Source: Haemaphysalis longicornis (Eukaryota; Arthropoda; Arachnida; Ixodida; Ixodidae). From it: 64,000 bases of DNA. The stretch's first letter is position 1. Every line of letters starts with the position of its first letter. Position numbers and translations under genes: made by a program. Shown piece after piece: positions 53,032 through 64,000 of this stretch. Below the pieces are notes generated by a model that did not search any database, had not been told where the DNA came from, and worked only from the letters and a program-made list of their open reading frames with translations. The stretch covers positions 28,410,242-28,474,241 of the forward strand of contig CM023448.1 of NCBI GenBank assembly GCA_013339765.2. The letters are read 5' to 3'.

Positions 53032-54093
53032 TAGTGTCACTAGGTAAGGTTTCACAGTATCGACACTCTTTTCTCCTATTGTTCGGTGCCGCCGCCATGA
53101 TCACTGGTCAGTTCGCACCACGTGGCATTTGTTTACACTCCGACGGTTCAAGGGCGCCGTGTTGTTCATGCGCTTAAGTCGGTCAACTGTGGTCGGCTTA
53201 GCTTGACCTCCCTGCTGTGCGGCTGCGCGCGACTAACGTCAATCCGACCGCGAATCAAAGATAACGCGCGTCGCAGCATTTCAGCACCAGAAGCGTGCTG
53301 TTACGAATCGGCCAGCGCCGCCGTACTTTCCCCGCATCACTCCTCGGCTGTGCGGCGAAGCCACTGCGCGCCTTTGAAAACACGCGCCACCATGTCAGTG
53401 GCACGTTGCGACAAGCCGCGTCAGACGCTTTGCTCTCGGCGCATTTCAAAACTTCGGCGGCTGGCGGCGAGGCTCGTCTCCAAGCTCTTCAAGGACACAG
53501 AGGCCCCGTCGATCGCAACGGAGTCCTCCTCCTCTCCCCTCTCTCGGACTCAACGTGCGCGGAGGCTACCGACGACTAACGAACACTGGAAAGAGCGTTG
53601 TGTGTGTCTGTGACGTTCGCGGCGTGTTGCCGCTTGTTGCGTTTGACCGTTATCGCTTTTGGGTATAAATAGAGCTGCCCAAGCGTTGTAACTCATTCCT
53701 GTTAGAGCAGCGAATCGATGCTGTCGATCTGCTCGAGTCCTGTATTGTAACCTCGCCCGTCGGGGCATTGTTCTTTGGCTTCGGCTCACCTCTCGCTATG
53801 AAGTAAACAGTTACGTTAGCCTACGGCTTCTGGACTTCTTCCCGGCTGTAACAGCGGCTGGCCGCTCGCATCATACACGCTACCACTCGTATGTCGGAGG
53901 CCACGGAGCTCGGATCGGGGGCCCCCGCCCGGTCGCAACAGTGTCCAATGATGCAGCGGCGTTGTTAACATATAAGTTAGCGGCGAGGCCGTAGCAGCGG
54001 CCATCTCGCAACACTGACCGACGGCAAAATGGCCGCCGTTGCTTACAGGCGTGCCTGAGTGGCGGTACTCTGATACCTTATCTAATGGCACTA
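53032..54093. mobile_element. 8-bp-TSD element with TAGTGNCANTAG ends (copy 2)
   Basis: The left TAGTGTCACTAGGTAAGGTT and the complement of the right end (TAGTGCCATTAGATAAGGTA) form a TIR of about 28 bp. Flanks GTGCGGCC (53024-53031) and TTGCGGCC (54094-54101) match at 7 of 8. 1,062 bp. Internal ORFs are not recognised. An LTR-like block lies within it. Confidence 0.7.
53607..53853 (+). mobile_element. Possible solo LTR
   Basis: Starts TGTGACG and ends TGTAACA. It contains a TATA-like GGGTATAAATAGAG (53659-53672) and the segment TGGACTTCTTCCCGGCTGTA, which resembles the ends of tick Ty3/Gypsy LTRs. No duplication of flanks was found. Confidence 0.35.
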
Positions 54094-54170
54094 TTGCGGC
54101 CGATGCTCACTACAGTGTGTTCCGCTCCATACGATGCGCCCTTCCCTATTTACCAGTGTCCGCGTCTTTT

Positions 54171-55231
54171 GTAGCGTGAGCTACACTGGCCGAAGTTGAG
54201 CAGTTTCGCGTGGCTCCTGGAGAGCCATGCTCCCGCATGCGCGAGCAACAGTGACGTCACACGGCGCACAGAACGTTGCTTGCTGCCCAGCGTCTTCGCC
54301 GACCTCCGTTCCGCACCCGGTCTACTTGACGATCATGCGAGGGGTGGCTGGGTGTGGAACCGATGGCTCGTGCGTCGCAGCAACACCGGCGTGCGCCTGT
54401 TGAACCAGCTTAGCTCTGGGGGCGATTGCTGACGCTTTGCGGGAGCCGCTTGATAAATACACGTGTCACGTAATGCGCATACCGTGTGTGTGTGTCATTG
54501 AAGCAGTGGTAAGCATGATAATCAATGGTCTCCTCGATTTGGCTACACTTTCTGCACCAGTTCAGGCGGTGCAGCACTCGCGCACTCGATTTACCAGTGC
54601 AGCTTGCGCCACCTGCACTTCGGCCCTCGATTTGACGCCGTGCTGCACCAGTTCTCCTAGACTTCTGCACTAGCCCCTGTGCGAGTTCTCGTCTCGTGCA
54701 AGGTGTAGCGTGCGAAAGAACTGGCGCTGCACTTCCACGGCACTTTTGTGAACTAGTGCAGAAAGTGTAGCCGAATCGAGGAGACCACAAGCTAATTCTA
54801 CACAACCAGGAAAGCTGGTTATTCTTAGCTTTTTTGGTTGCCTAGGATTCGCTTGATTATCATGCTCACTGCTGCTAAAACTATTTCCAATCCAATCCAG
54901 TCCAGTCCAGTCACTGCTCCTCGCGCATGCGCAGAACGGCTCTCCAGGAGCCACGCGAAACGGCTATCACGCGGTTCCGGCGCACCGTCAGCCTTCGCTA
55001 CTGCGCAACGGAGGGGCACAGCTGGGCACGCGCCGGCGCCAGTGCGTCTGCCGCGGCTATGACGTCCCTCCTCTGGAATGCCAAGACCGGCGAATGTGCA
55101 GCCAATCCAATCCAATTTTATCCAATACAACCCAATCCAATGCTCCTCGCGCTTGCGCTTCACGGCCCTTCAAAGTCCACGCGAAGCTGCTTAATCTCGG
55201 CCAGTGTAGCGTATACGCTACAAAATATTCC
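54171..55231. mobile_element. Composite repeat bounded by GTAGCG...CTACACTGGCC ends
   Basis: Left TTTTGTAGCGTGAGCTACAC...TTTCGCGTGG and the complement at 55165-55228 form an inverted pair of about 60 bp. Inside are a second inverted copy of the CGCGTGGCTCCTGGAGAGCC block (54935-54970), an AATCCAATCC tail and a nested palindromic element (54529-54786). Confidence 0.55.
54529..54786. mobile_element. Nested palindromic MITE-like element
   Basis: GTCTCCTCGATTTGGCTACA at the left and its complement with one change at the right form a TIR of about 34 bp (32 of 34 matching). The interior has further imperfect inverted GTGCAG motifs. Confidence 0.65.
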
Positions 55232-55284
55232 CGACACAGCCCACATCTTGCTCATGCAACAATAATCCGCCAACGTGTTAAATA

Positions 55285-55844
55285 CTAAAGTGAAAGCTCG
55301 TTAATTCGGACTCGAAGGGGACCATGAAATTGTTCGGATTATCGTGTGGGCGCTAGAATTAATGGACATGGCGCCACACTGCGCGGGCGGAAAACAAAGG
55401 AGCCGCCTCTGGACTCGTTAACGTGAACTACGCGCCACTAAACATTTCTGCAAGGTGATTTCATAAATAATGACGCTATTTATGCTCCAAAACGCGTTGA
55501 TTTACGCTGCTGGGTCGAGGCGATGAAAACCAAAAGTAATCGTTCCCTTCGGAAGCGAAAGAAGCTGTTGCGGCAGCGTAGCGCGCGCGCTATGCTGTTT
55601 ATTTGTTTCGTTGTTTTGCACCTGTAGTAACTTTTGTTTGGCTTTTTTATTTTCAACATATTTTGCCATCTGTGGGCCGACTTCTTCTGCGAGGAGCGAT
55701 GTAAACCGGGGATCCCACTTCGAATTAACCGTTCTGGATACCGACGTGTTCAAATTATCGGAAGTTTTCGTCCATTGAAATATTCAGGGCTGTGCCGGGA
55801 TTCGAGTTCGAATTAACCGTGTTCCAATCAACGAGCTTTTACTG
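55285..55844. mobile_element. TA-flanked pogo/Tigger-like MITE
   Basis: The right end reads CAGTAAAAGCTCGTTGATTG on the minus strand. The left has GTGAAAGCTCGTTAATTCGG after a 3-bp insertion. TA lies on both sides. Repeated TTCGAATTAAC motifs lie near the right end. No transposase frame is recognised. Confidence 0.6.
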
Positions 55845-56048
55845 TACTACACTAGCGACCCCCTGTGCCAGTATTTTAAGTGTAGAATATTAACGAAACA
55901 GCGCTTTTCACTCAATTCGTTTTCGTTTCAAGAATGCAACACATCCTCGTCGCGTCGGTTTTTAAGCATACCGTAGCCGCGAAACTCAGTGAAATATCAT
56001 GGGATCACGTCATTTCGACACTGGGCAACGCACGAATGCCAATCCGCT

Positions 56049-56070
56049 CCCCCCCCCCCCCCCCCCCCCC
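56049..56070. repeat. Poly-C tract
   Basis: 22 consecutive C, then a (GTT)n run. Confidence 0.9.
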
Positions 56071-56756
56071 GTTGTTGTTGTTATGTAGTGCGGCCCAGGA
56101 TTAGCCCATACAAGAGTAAACGGGGAACGGCGGGTCGGAATATAAGGTGTTCGCGCGCCTCATTTATTGCTATTTAACTCAGATATTCATGTGCGATTCT
56201 AATTGAAAATTTCAACTCCTCCGTTAATACGCAACCGATCCAGCATCGCAGCAACCAGCTACAAGCGCAACATGGCATCGTTGGCACGCCGTCCACGTCG
56301 CCGGGTTACGAAGTCTCCACCCGTCGCCACAGCTCTCAAGGACGCATTCACACACCCGCCGGCTACACCTTGCCGACCGAGTACGCGTGCACACATAGCG
56401 CCACGGGCGGTGCACGCAAGGTGCTGAGTGTGCGCGCAGGTGGCGGCAAGCTCCACGACCACCTACCTAGCTCACTTACGAGCTGGAAACGTCTAAACTA
56501 AGCCCTATAGCGGGCTCTCGCAGGATGGAATCACGAGGAGATTTATGCTGAATTTTCTGCTTGCTCGTTGTAGAGCAGAGAGTATCGTCACTTGACGCAA
56601 TTTAAAGACTCGATACCGACGAAATCACAACGACCCTCGATTCCCACGCCCATCATACCGACTGCTTTCAAGCGCGCGGAAAAGGTCACCCCGCGTGCGT
56701 GTGCGTGCCACACAGGTACACACACAACACACCGTTATGCATGTACGTACAGGGCT

Positions 56757-57178
56757 TCTCGTAAGCTACACTGGCCGAGGTTGAGCAGTTTCGCGTGGAC
56801 CGTGAAGGGCCGTACTGCGCAAGCGCGAGGAGCATTGCATTGCATTGCATTGGATTGCATTGGATTGTCTTGGAATGGAAATCTAATCCATTTGGAGTAC
56901 GGGTGTGTAGAGAATTGGGTGTGCACATTCGCCCGTCTGCGGATTCCACACAAATGAGGTCATGGCCGTGGCAGACGCACTGGCGCCGGCGCGTGCCGAG
57001 CTTTGCGCCTCCGTTGCACAGTAGCCAAGTCTGACGCTGCGCCTGAGCCGCTTGATAGCCGTTTCGCGTGGCTCCTAGAGAGCCGTGCTGCGCATGCGCG
57101 AGGATCAGTGACTGGACTGGATTGGATTGCACTGGATTGCATTGCATTGGATTGGATTGCTGAACCTTAGCTCACGCT
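56757..57178. mobile_element. Relative of the 54171 repeat, with GGATTG tails
   Basis: Left GTAAGCTACACTGGCCGAGG and right AGCTCACGCTAC are inverted relatives. The TTTCGCGTGG...GCATGCGCGAGG block occurs twice (56790-56835, 57063-57103), each followed by TTGCATTGGATTG-type repeats. Confidence 0.55.
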
Positions 57179-57607
57179 ACGTATATCCTGGCACCGCCAA
57201 GCTAAGCCACTGCTTATTTCTTGTTTCTTTTTGGTCGCCCAAAAACTAACACGGCAAGCACAGAAACAAAAAAGAAAGAAAACGCGAAAAGCGAAACTAT
57301 AACGCTCCGCGACGAATTTTTAAATCTTCCACCGTCGTGGATTTAAACCGATATCGATGCTTCCCTGCACACGCGCCCTTCCCGTGCACGAAAATGGCAA
57401 CTAAGCAACGGAACCACTTGAAGTACACAGGTCGCGAGTTATGTGCGTTCCGCGTCAACTTTTCTTGCGTGGCTCACCGTACTCCTGGAGGTAGAGAAAA
57501 ACAGGCGAAAACCGAATAGACCGCCAATTCAGCCTTCAAAACAAATCTCCAATACACGGGGAGCAACCTCAAATGCTTGTCCGAGACGATACCCCCAATA
57601 GGGAGTG

Positions 57608-58202
57608 TAGAACCACTAGATCAGGTTTCAGAGCATCGACACTCTTTTCTGTCATTGTTGTATGCAGCCAACAACGGCCACTGGTCGAACCGCGTCACGT
57701 GACATTTGTTTACCCCGGAAGATCTCATGGGCGCTGACATTTTGGTGCCTCTGTGTTGCCGCGCCGGCGCTCTTCGATAAGTCGTAATTTTCGGAGCGCA
57801 GTGTGGCTGTATGACACGCCGAGAGTAGGTTTTTAAGCCCCAGACAGAGTAGCGATGCCGTGCTGCCCTGTACTGGGTGTTTCAACCGGCGGGAAGGTGG
57901 GAAACGCCTGCATCGCTGACCGCTGGGAAAGAACGGCAGTGGCCTAGCGCAACCTACAGCCACTAAATCAGCTACGCTAGCGTAACCGAGCCGGACCCTA
58001 TCGCACCGGCGCGCTGTCTCTAAATCTTCGAAAAGTTGACATAGCCGTCATGGTTGCCAAACGGCGCCCGGACCAGTTCCGCCCGTCAATGTCAGCCGCA
58101 ATAGGGCTCATAAAGCTGGCCACCCTGGCGTCAAGCACCAGAATGGCTGCCGCCGTGCGTCAGTGTCGTTACTATTAAGCGTAACTGCTTTAGCGGTTCT
58201 AG
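57608..58202. mobile_element. 8-bp-TSD family, copy 3
   Basis: The left end TAGAACCACTAGATCAGGTT and the next 20 bp match the 53032 copy. The right end is complementary to TAGAACCGCTAAAGCAGTTA. Flanking octamers match at 5 of 8 only. Confidence 0.55.
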
Positions 58203-59392
58203 GAAAGTGAATACCATGGCAGTAACGCTGAACTGCAAAGTACTTTTGGAGCTCGCTGCAGCACGCTACACACGAGCACGAGTTCCTTCGCGGTGGATCA
58301 TATATACCTACTGCGCGATTTGTTCCAGGCGAAGAACGTGCGCGCAAGGAATGCTAAAAACGTTCTTTTTTCGCGGAAGATACCGGATCCAGAACGCTTC
58401 GCCGCATTACATTTCCTGCAACTAAATTCCCACGTCGAGCTTCCTGGGCTGTTTTGCCTGCGTTTCTGCCAGTCTCGGTTGCTGCGGAACGCGTCAGAGG
58501 CACGCCGAAACGCACTATGCTCGGTCTAGGAGATGATACGTATCACCCACAACCACAATGGACCTTTTTCCAGTACCGGTCCCTCTAGCGGCCGCCACGG
58601 TGAACTAAAAATGGCAGTAAGGCACACCGCCAAGAAATTTTGGCTTTCGGAGAACTCGTGCACAAAATATCCTGGTCCTGCTGCCCCTCCCGCACTGACC
58701 CGTCACCCGCACCTTTCACATGAATGTCACGGTAGCAGGCGAACGTTCTCGTGACTAATTTGCCGTGTTCGAAGCGCCCCCCCCCCTTTTTTTTTTCATT
58801 TTCGTAACCCCCTCACTCGCACCCATGTGCTGGAAGCGTGGTCAGTCTCAAGCGACTTCGCCCCTTTTCTTAGAAATCCATTATTGTATGCACGTACGAT
58901 CCCACCATGAGGAGTCCAAAGAGAGAAAAAAAAAAAAAGAAAACGTGCAGATTATAGCCGCTCCCTACGCAGAAAACCGAGGGGCGCGTTTGTTTATTTT
59001 GCCCGAGGCGACTGCCAAGAATGGCGGACCGGCAGCCCGCGCATGCGCAGATCGCTACTGGAAAAAGGTCCATTGGGGAACCCCAAAGGTGTCCACCGAA
59101 AGGTTATTTTATCCACGCCTCCGAGAAAAGCACTGTATTAATGTAACTCTCTGAAGAGTTTCGAAAAACTGAAGAAATTCTGCTCTGAAAGAAGGCGGGG
59201 TTCACAAACAATTAACACTTACTGAAAACAGTTTGTATTTATCATTCCAATTATGCGGTGAAAAGATTGCTGGAAGCAGGGGGGGAAGTGGTTATTGGAA
59301 CATCCAGGTGTTTAAAGTCACGTTATTATTATTACATCAGGACGTATCCTGCTGTGAATATTTCTAACACTCCAGCTCACGAAGAATCGTAC
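58203..59392. other. No gene recognised
   Basis: Short ORFs, homopolymer runs at 58780-58797 and 58927-58938, no family similarity. Confidence 0.4.
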
Positions 59393-59982
59393 AATATAGC
59401 TAGGGTTGTTCGTTTTCGGGTAAAACCCGATTTTACCCGATTCTTGCACCCCGAACAAGTTTCAGGAGAATCGGGTTAAACCCGATTTCTCTCCCCGAAT
59501 AAACCTCCCTGTAGCGATCTGCACAATCGTGAGTTGACGGTCTGCCGTTCTCTCCTGGCGCCCCGCTCACAAACAAACGGGTGCATTTCACCCTGCTGCT
59601 TGGAGAGTAGCGCTGCAGTTTTTATCCACGCTTTCTAGACAGGTCGCCGTGAGGGCGTACATGCACCCCCCCTTCCCCCCCTAAAAAAATGCTTGCAGAA
59701 GAAAGTTGGGAAACACGTTTGAGGCCGGCCACGCTTCGAGTACATTGTGAACAAATTTAGGGTGAAAGAAAAGCAAAGAAATCTGCCCCTTTGCCCACTG
59801 CAGATTAGTCTCGGGTATGTGCACCTGCTTCCAAGAATTTCACGCGGAAGGGATGGGTGACCAGTCGGTGGGGGAGAGATTGAGCGACGAAGACGTTTTG
59901 TGTACAGGTTTTTTTTACCAGCGTGGGTTCCAACCCGCATTATTATCGCTATTCTTCAGCCAGCCTCCGTCACGGTGACTTA

Positions 59983-60132
59983 AGGCCCGTTCACACTGCG
60001 ACGAAAGCGACGTGAATTCTGTCGCTTTGTCGCGCGACGACAAGAATTGGTCCCGACCATTCGCCAAAAACGGTCGTCGCGCGACAAAGCGACGGAATTC
60101 CCGTCGCTTTCGTCGCTAGTGTGAACGGGCCT
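59983..60132. mobile_element. 150-bp palindromic MITE with TTA duplication
   Basis: AGGCCCGTTCACACTGCGAC at the left, its complement (with a small indel) at the right, and TTA on both sides (59980-59982, 60133-60135). Arms run inward through GACGAAAGCGACG and TTGTCGCGCGACGAC almost to the centre. The 3-bp TTA target suggests PIF/Harbinger mobilisation. It is nested inside the hAT element. Confidence 0.8.
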
Positions 60133-60576
60133 TTAGACGCGCTCGTCGGTCGGCCCTGCTGAGAGCCGTGCGTGGTGTCCTGCCTCCCCCGCGCATCACG
60201 CAGCTGGTGATATCTCCTTTCGAATGGCCACAAAAGCAGGGAAAGAAGCCACTGCACTCAAAATCCTGTTTTGACAGGAGCAGCAAAATTCTGGAAATTG
60301 TGGTATTGCTCTTTTTCGAAGAACTTCTAAAAAGGGTCACGTTTTTTAGTGGGTGGGGATAAAGACGAACGAGAAGAGAATGTGAACAAAACGCGATCCA
60401 AGGTTGGTCTCTTAGGTTTTCTTCCAGTTTTTCTGTGACGAAGTGAATCAGGCTTCTGATTGGTGCGAACTCTAACCAACGAGACGCATATCGCCATCCT
60501 CACTTAGCATTACCAGGCGCGTCTTGTGAGCGCAAAGCTACCGTCGCGGACATAAGGCGGCACCGGAAACTTCAGC

Positions 60577-62380
60577 GTGGAGATGGGAAGAAAACGAAAG
60601 ACACTGGATGACTGGTGTAAAGAACATGAAGATCTCCAGATCGCAACGAAAGACAGTGAAGGCACCCGCACGTTAGTGTGCAAATATTGCAACACCGAGA
60701 TGGTCACCGATCCAGCGAAGAAGCCCTACGACCGAATTCGTGAGCATCTAATGTCATCTCGTCATAAGAAGTTCAAGACGGCTTCCAAGGAAGCTGAGAC
60801 TGCGGGAACGTCTCAGCAGACGCTTTTTGATATGTCCTGTAGACAGCGTGCGAAAGAAACTGAAGCGGACGGCGTTATCCATGACTTTGTTCGTGCCCTA
60901 GCGTACAGCGGAATAAGCATGCACCAGGCGGACGGACCGCTGGGAGACTTCGCACGCAAATACTGCAAGGCCGCGAAGACCATGCCAACAGGACAAAGAC
61001 TTCGGCTGAAATACCTGAAAAAAAGCTTTTGACAAGGACATGGAGAAAATCCGCGATGATATGCGAGATGTGAAAGTGAGCGTCATCGTCGATGAATCCC
61101 CAGACATCACTGGTGTGCCTACCATCAACACTCTCCTGTGCTACTACAGCCAGAAAAACGTGAAGAAGCACGTTGTTCTGGTCGACGTCGACAGGGTAAA
61201 TGCATAGAACAGTTACACGGTGGCCAGCGCAGTTAGCAAGGCGCTCCTGACGGTTGGCAAGACGTGGAAAGACGTTGTGGCAGTAGCCACAGACTCAGCG
61301 GAGTACATGCGAAAGATGGTTCGAGAAATCTGTCAGGCTGAAGGGATCCAAATCTTGCATGTAAAAGATATAGCACACCTTATTCATGTGAGTGTTGACC
61401 ATGCCATTTCTTTACCATGCATGTCTGATGTTCGATCCGTAGTGATCAAGTTTGGAGCGTTATTTAAGCACGCTAACAAGCTTTACCAAAAGTACACTGA
61501 AATTTGTTGTTCTAAAGGCCTCTTTGGACCTGACATTAAGAAGCCACCTTCTGTTGTCCCGAATCGATGGCAAAGCTTCTACAAGGCACTTGTGGTAGTC
61601 GTAGAAATTTGGAGCTCGTTAACAGAACTTGCTGAAAGCTCGCATGATAGCAGCAAAGCAGAAGCTATTCGAGGGATACTTTCTGAAAAGAAGTTGTTTA
61701 TGCGAAGGCAATCTTGATGAGAGATGCACTCGGCCCACTTTTGGAAGCCCAGAAAACGCTTGAAAGTGGGAAGCTTTTGATGCCCAGCTTTGATCACCTG
61801 GTAAACGTGAAGCTGCAGCAGATTGTCGGGGAGCTTTCGGCGATGATCGGTAAAAGCGATCAGGCCAAAGCTGTTTTGTCTATGTTACCCAAGCGCAGCG
61901 CTAATTTAGTAAAAACATGTTCTGAAGAGTTCTGCACGAAACTCGCCACAAAATGGCGCTGCACTCTTGGACGGAACGTCTCAGAAAAAGAGGAAAACCA
62001 GCTAACTTTGTGGAAGTTGGGAGCCGTCCTTGATCCGTTTCAGAAGCGTCTGCTGGGGCAGTCATTTGAGGACTACCGACCTCTGTTCATGTCCGTAACC
62101 GACAATGTAGATTCCCTTAATGACGAGTTCAACCAGTATTTGCTGGAAGCGAGCCCCACAAACCCAGCTGTCGAACTAATCGAGTATTGGCATGACTCTA
62201 CTTCTCGCTACCCAAAGGGTTTCAAAAGCTGCACTGACATTGTTGTGCCTAGCTAATGGTAGCTGTGATGTGGAGAGAACTTTCTCCCAGCTGAGATATG
62301 TTCAACGACCGGACAGATCTCGAATGGAGACTGACATGTTGCGCATGCAGATGATAATGTATGTCAACAAGGACGTGTAA
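60577..62380 (+). pseudogene. hAT transposase with BED-type zinc finger, broken
   Basis: The first frame (60577-61032) starts MGRKRKTLDDW and has a BED/CGBP1-type finger (VCKYC...REHLMSSRHKK, about residues 35-65). A shift at an A-run near 61019-61025 leads to KVSVIVDESPDITG (hAT first-Asp region). An in-frame TAG lies at 61205-61207. VAVATDSAEYMRKM follows (second-Asp region). A second shift lies near 61697 and a third near 62220. The final part reads CDVERTFSQLRYVQRP, the hAT dimerisation end with the catalytic-Glu region, stopping at about 62378. Without these lesions the order is that of a normal hAT transposase. Tick annotations often label such N-termini CGG triplet repeat-binding protein 1-like. 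Confidence 0.9.
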
Positions 62381-62850
62381 AAAATCGATGACCAGATTTT
62401 CGAGAATAAAATGTATAATTTCTAAGAGTCAATGTTTACTGATTCATTCATTTTCAAACACCACTGATTCATTTTCAAACAAACACAAAATTTCGGGTAG
62501 TATACTGTATTTGCTATAATACTCTGGTGTCTGTCCCAATTACCAGCTTGAAACACCAAATTTAACGTGTTATACTTAAAAAGCCGTGATACGTTTTGAT
62601 AAGCTCAGTGTAAGTTCTGATAAGTACAACCGTATATTTAACCCGAAAAAACCCGAAGTAAGGAATGGTTTCGCAAAAAACCCGATTTTTCCCCGAATAT
62701 CAGTTTGAAAAATACCGCCCGATTTTTACCCCCCGAATTTGAAAAAATATAAAACCCGAAAACGAACAACCCTAAATATAGCGCAGCATCCTTTTCACGC
62801 ATATTGTAAGAGCGCCATCACTGTACTCCTAAGGTCGTTGCTGTAATGAA

Positions 62851-62864
62851 ACTGACTGACTGAC

Positions 62865-62914
<50 letters not shown>
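62851..62914. repeat. (GACT)n/(GATT)n microsatellite
   Basis: Three GACT-like units then about 12 GATT units. No Ruka body follows. Confidence 0.85.
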
Positions 62915-62915
<1 letters not shown>

Positions 62916-63383
62916 CCGATTGTCTGATTGAAATTGGGACTTCTACATCGATCTTTACAGGCGCGAGAGGAAGCGTTAATGAAATAGGGCTCGCCTCTAG
63001 CAGACAGACAGTCCCACGTGGATGATGCCAATTTTCGTTGCGCCGCTTGTTCTTTCTTATCTCCCGTGTTCAGCCTCCCCCGAACGCGCACCCTGCAGCT
63101 TCGTTTAATTACAGGCTTCCCCCCCCATCAACGGCACCTGCCCATTCGGGAGCGCCAGCGAAATTGATCATAGCCATTACAACTCGCACCTGCCACGTGC
63201 AGTCAGTCTCCTTTTATTCATCCTAGATGCCATATACGACGGCAACAGAAGCGACGAGAATGGGGAGAGAGAATTCGATCGAATCTAGTCCGTAATTACA
63301 AAGCGCCCTCCCCCCCGCGTGCTGGGAGCAATAAATCGCCACAAACAGCATGCCACGGAGCGCGCAGTGTGTGCCGCACTGAT
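62915..63383. other. No gene recognised
   Basis: Unassigned sequence. No coding similarity. Confidence 0.4.
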
Positions 63384-63550
63384 TCAGCAGTCGAACCACG
63401 TTATAGCGAGCCCTGATACAGCGAATTATCGCATACAGCGATCAAATACGACCGTTGCTTGGTCACACTTCATTTCAATGACACCTATTCTTTTTGTAAC
63501 GAAACTTCGAAACGCAATATCGGCTATAACGAAGAAATACTTGATTCCCG
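63384..63550. mobile_element. Possible pogo/Tigger-like MITE end
   Basis: CAGTCGAACCACGTTATAGC, then GAGCCC...ATACAGCGAATTATC resembles Tigger-type termini. A partly complementary GGCTATAACGAAGAAA lies at 63521. Boundaries are unclear. Confidence 0.35.
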
Positions 63551-64000
63551 CCAGGCTCAAAACTCCACAGCTCCACAGCAGCGACGCCAGTTGTTCATTT
63601 TGAGGCGCCTTTCCACGCTGTGTCGCCACCGAGCAGGGTGATCGTTGAAGGGCATCATGCTAGCTGCAATCAGCCTGCTGCGCGCTTGGCTCCCGAATGT
63701 ACTAGATAACAGGACGCTCAGTGGCGACAGAGCATAAAAAGACGCCTCAAAATAAATGACCGGCGTCGATTCCTTATCGAGCATTTCCCCCTAACAGTAG
63801 GCCACGCTCTGAAACGCCCTGAAAGAACTATACGCATGCGTACAGTTTACTGACTTGCCAGCCAGACGGTGTGGCATGCGTCGGAGGGTGTGTGCTCCGT
63901 TGTTCGCATTTCTTTTAATCCCCACTGGACGTCGTTGCGCGAGTACGTCGATTTTACGCGCGCATGCGGTTAATTGGGCCTTCAGAATACCGCACACGTA
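63551..64000. other. No gene recognised
   Basis: Unassigned sequence up to the window edge. Confidence 0.4.

Larger units (their letters stand above)
59401..62774 (+). mobile_element. Full-length hAT transposon with decayed transposase
   Basis: Both ends carry the perfect 20-bp TIR TAGGGTTGTTCGTTTTCGGG. The flanks are identical octamers AATATAGC (59393-59400, 62775-62782), the hallmark 8-bp hAT duplication. About 80-130 bp next to each end are rich in CCCGAtt/CCCGAAt motifs. The interior holds one plus-strand transposase gene, 60577-62380, broken by frameshifts and a stop. A 150-bp MITE (59983-60132) sits inside the 5' region. Known of the family: cut-and-paste movement by a DDE transposase. 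This copy cannot make an intact one. Confidence 0.95.

Noticed and set aside
53122..53613. 163-codon plus ORF inside the 53032 element
   Set aside because: No transposase motif. Composition is Arg/Ser-rich, as in random GC-rich frames.
44874..62914. CRISPR-like regular repeats
   Set aside because: The repeats are GATT, CT and GACT microsatellites without spacers, in eukaryotic DNA.

Overview
The window is nuclear DNA of an ixodid (hard) tick, or a very close relative. The evidence is a split animal gene with long introns, at least five copies or fragments of a tRNA-derived SINE that I recognise as the tick element Ruka, decayed LINE reverse transcriptases, and many DNA transposons and MITEs with clear terminal inverted repeats (TIRs) and target-site duplications (TSDs). 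Nothing looks bacterial or viral. The species call rests on remembered repeat families, not on a search.

Left third (1-24,645): one host gene on the minus strand, the tick orthologue of LPGAT1, an ER acyl-CoA:lysophospholipid acyltransferase of the PlsC superfamily. Five internal coding exons are visible, at 24645-24419, 14409-14195, 9617-9481, 4937-4816 and 897-701. All reading phases agree across the junctions and give about 299 residues. The first exon(s) and the C-terminal exon(s) are not seen. The second visible intron uses a GC-AG pair. The introns (10.0, 4.6, 4.5 and 3.9 kb) are packed with MITEs (four TTAA-flanked elements of two families, plus a diverged relative), a pogo-type relic, LINE 3' ends, Ruka copies and two large hairpins.

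Middle and right (24.7-64 kb): I find no convincing host exon. This is a mosaic of nested mobile elements. It holds a 568-bp TA-flanked foldback element, Ruka copies, a tRNA-headed repeat present three times, a palindromic GGTGACCGGT element present twice, a three-member family with subterminal AATGnCATT motifs, a GC-rich hAT-like element with a near-perfect 8-bp TSD, a second 8-bp-TSD family with copies at 4.3, 53 and 57.6 kb, a 150-bp TTA-flanked MITE, and many microsatellites.

The best-preserved element is a 3,374-bp hAT transposon (59401-62774). It has a perfect 20-bp TIR, a perfect 8-bp TSD (AATATAGC) and a BED-finger transposase gene broken by three frameshifts and one stop. Nothing here amounts to a new multi-gene system. 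The most unusual points are the intact hAT ends with subterminal CCCGA clusters, the near-perfect intronic hairpin at 13267-13420, the GC-AG intron, the small unnamed transposon families, and a homopolymer-rich block at about 40.44-40.72 kb that looks like poor sequence.
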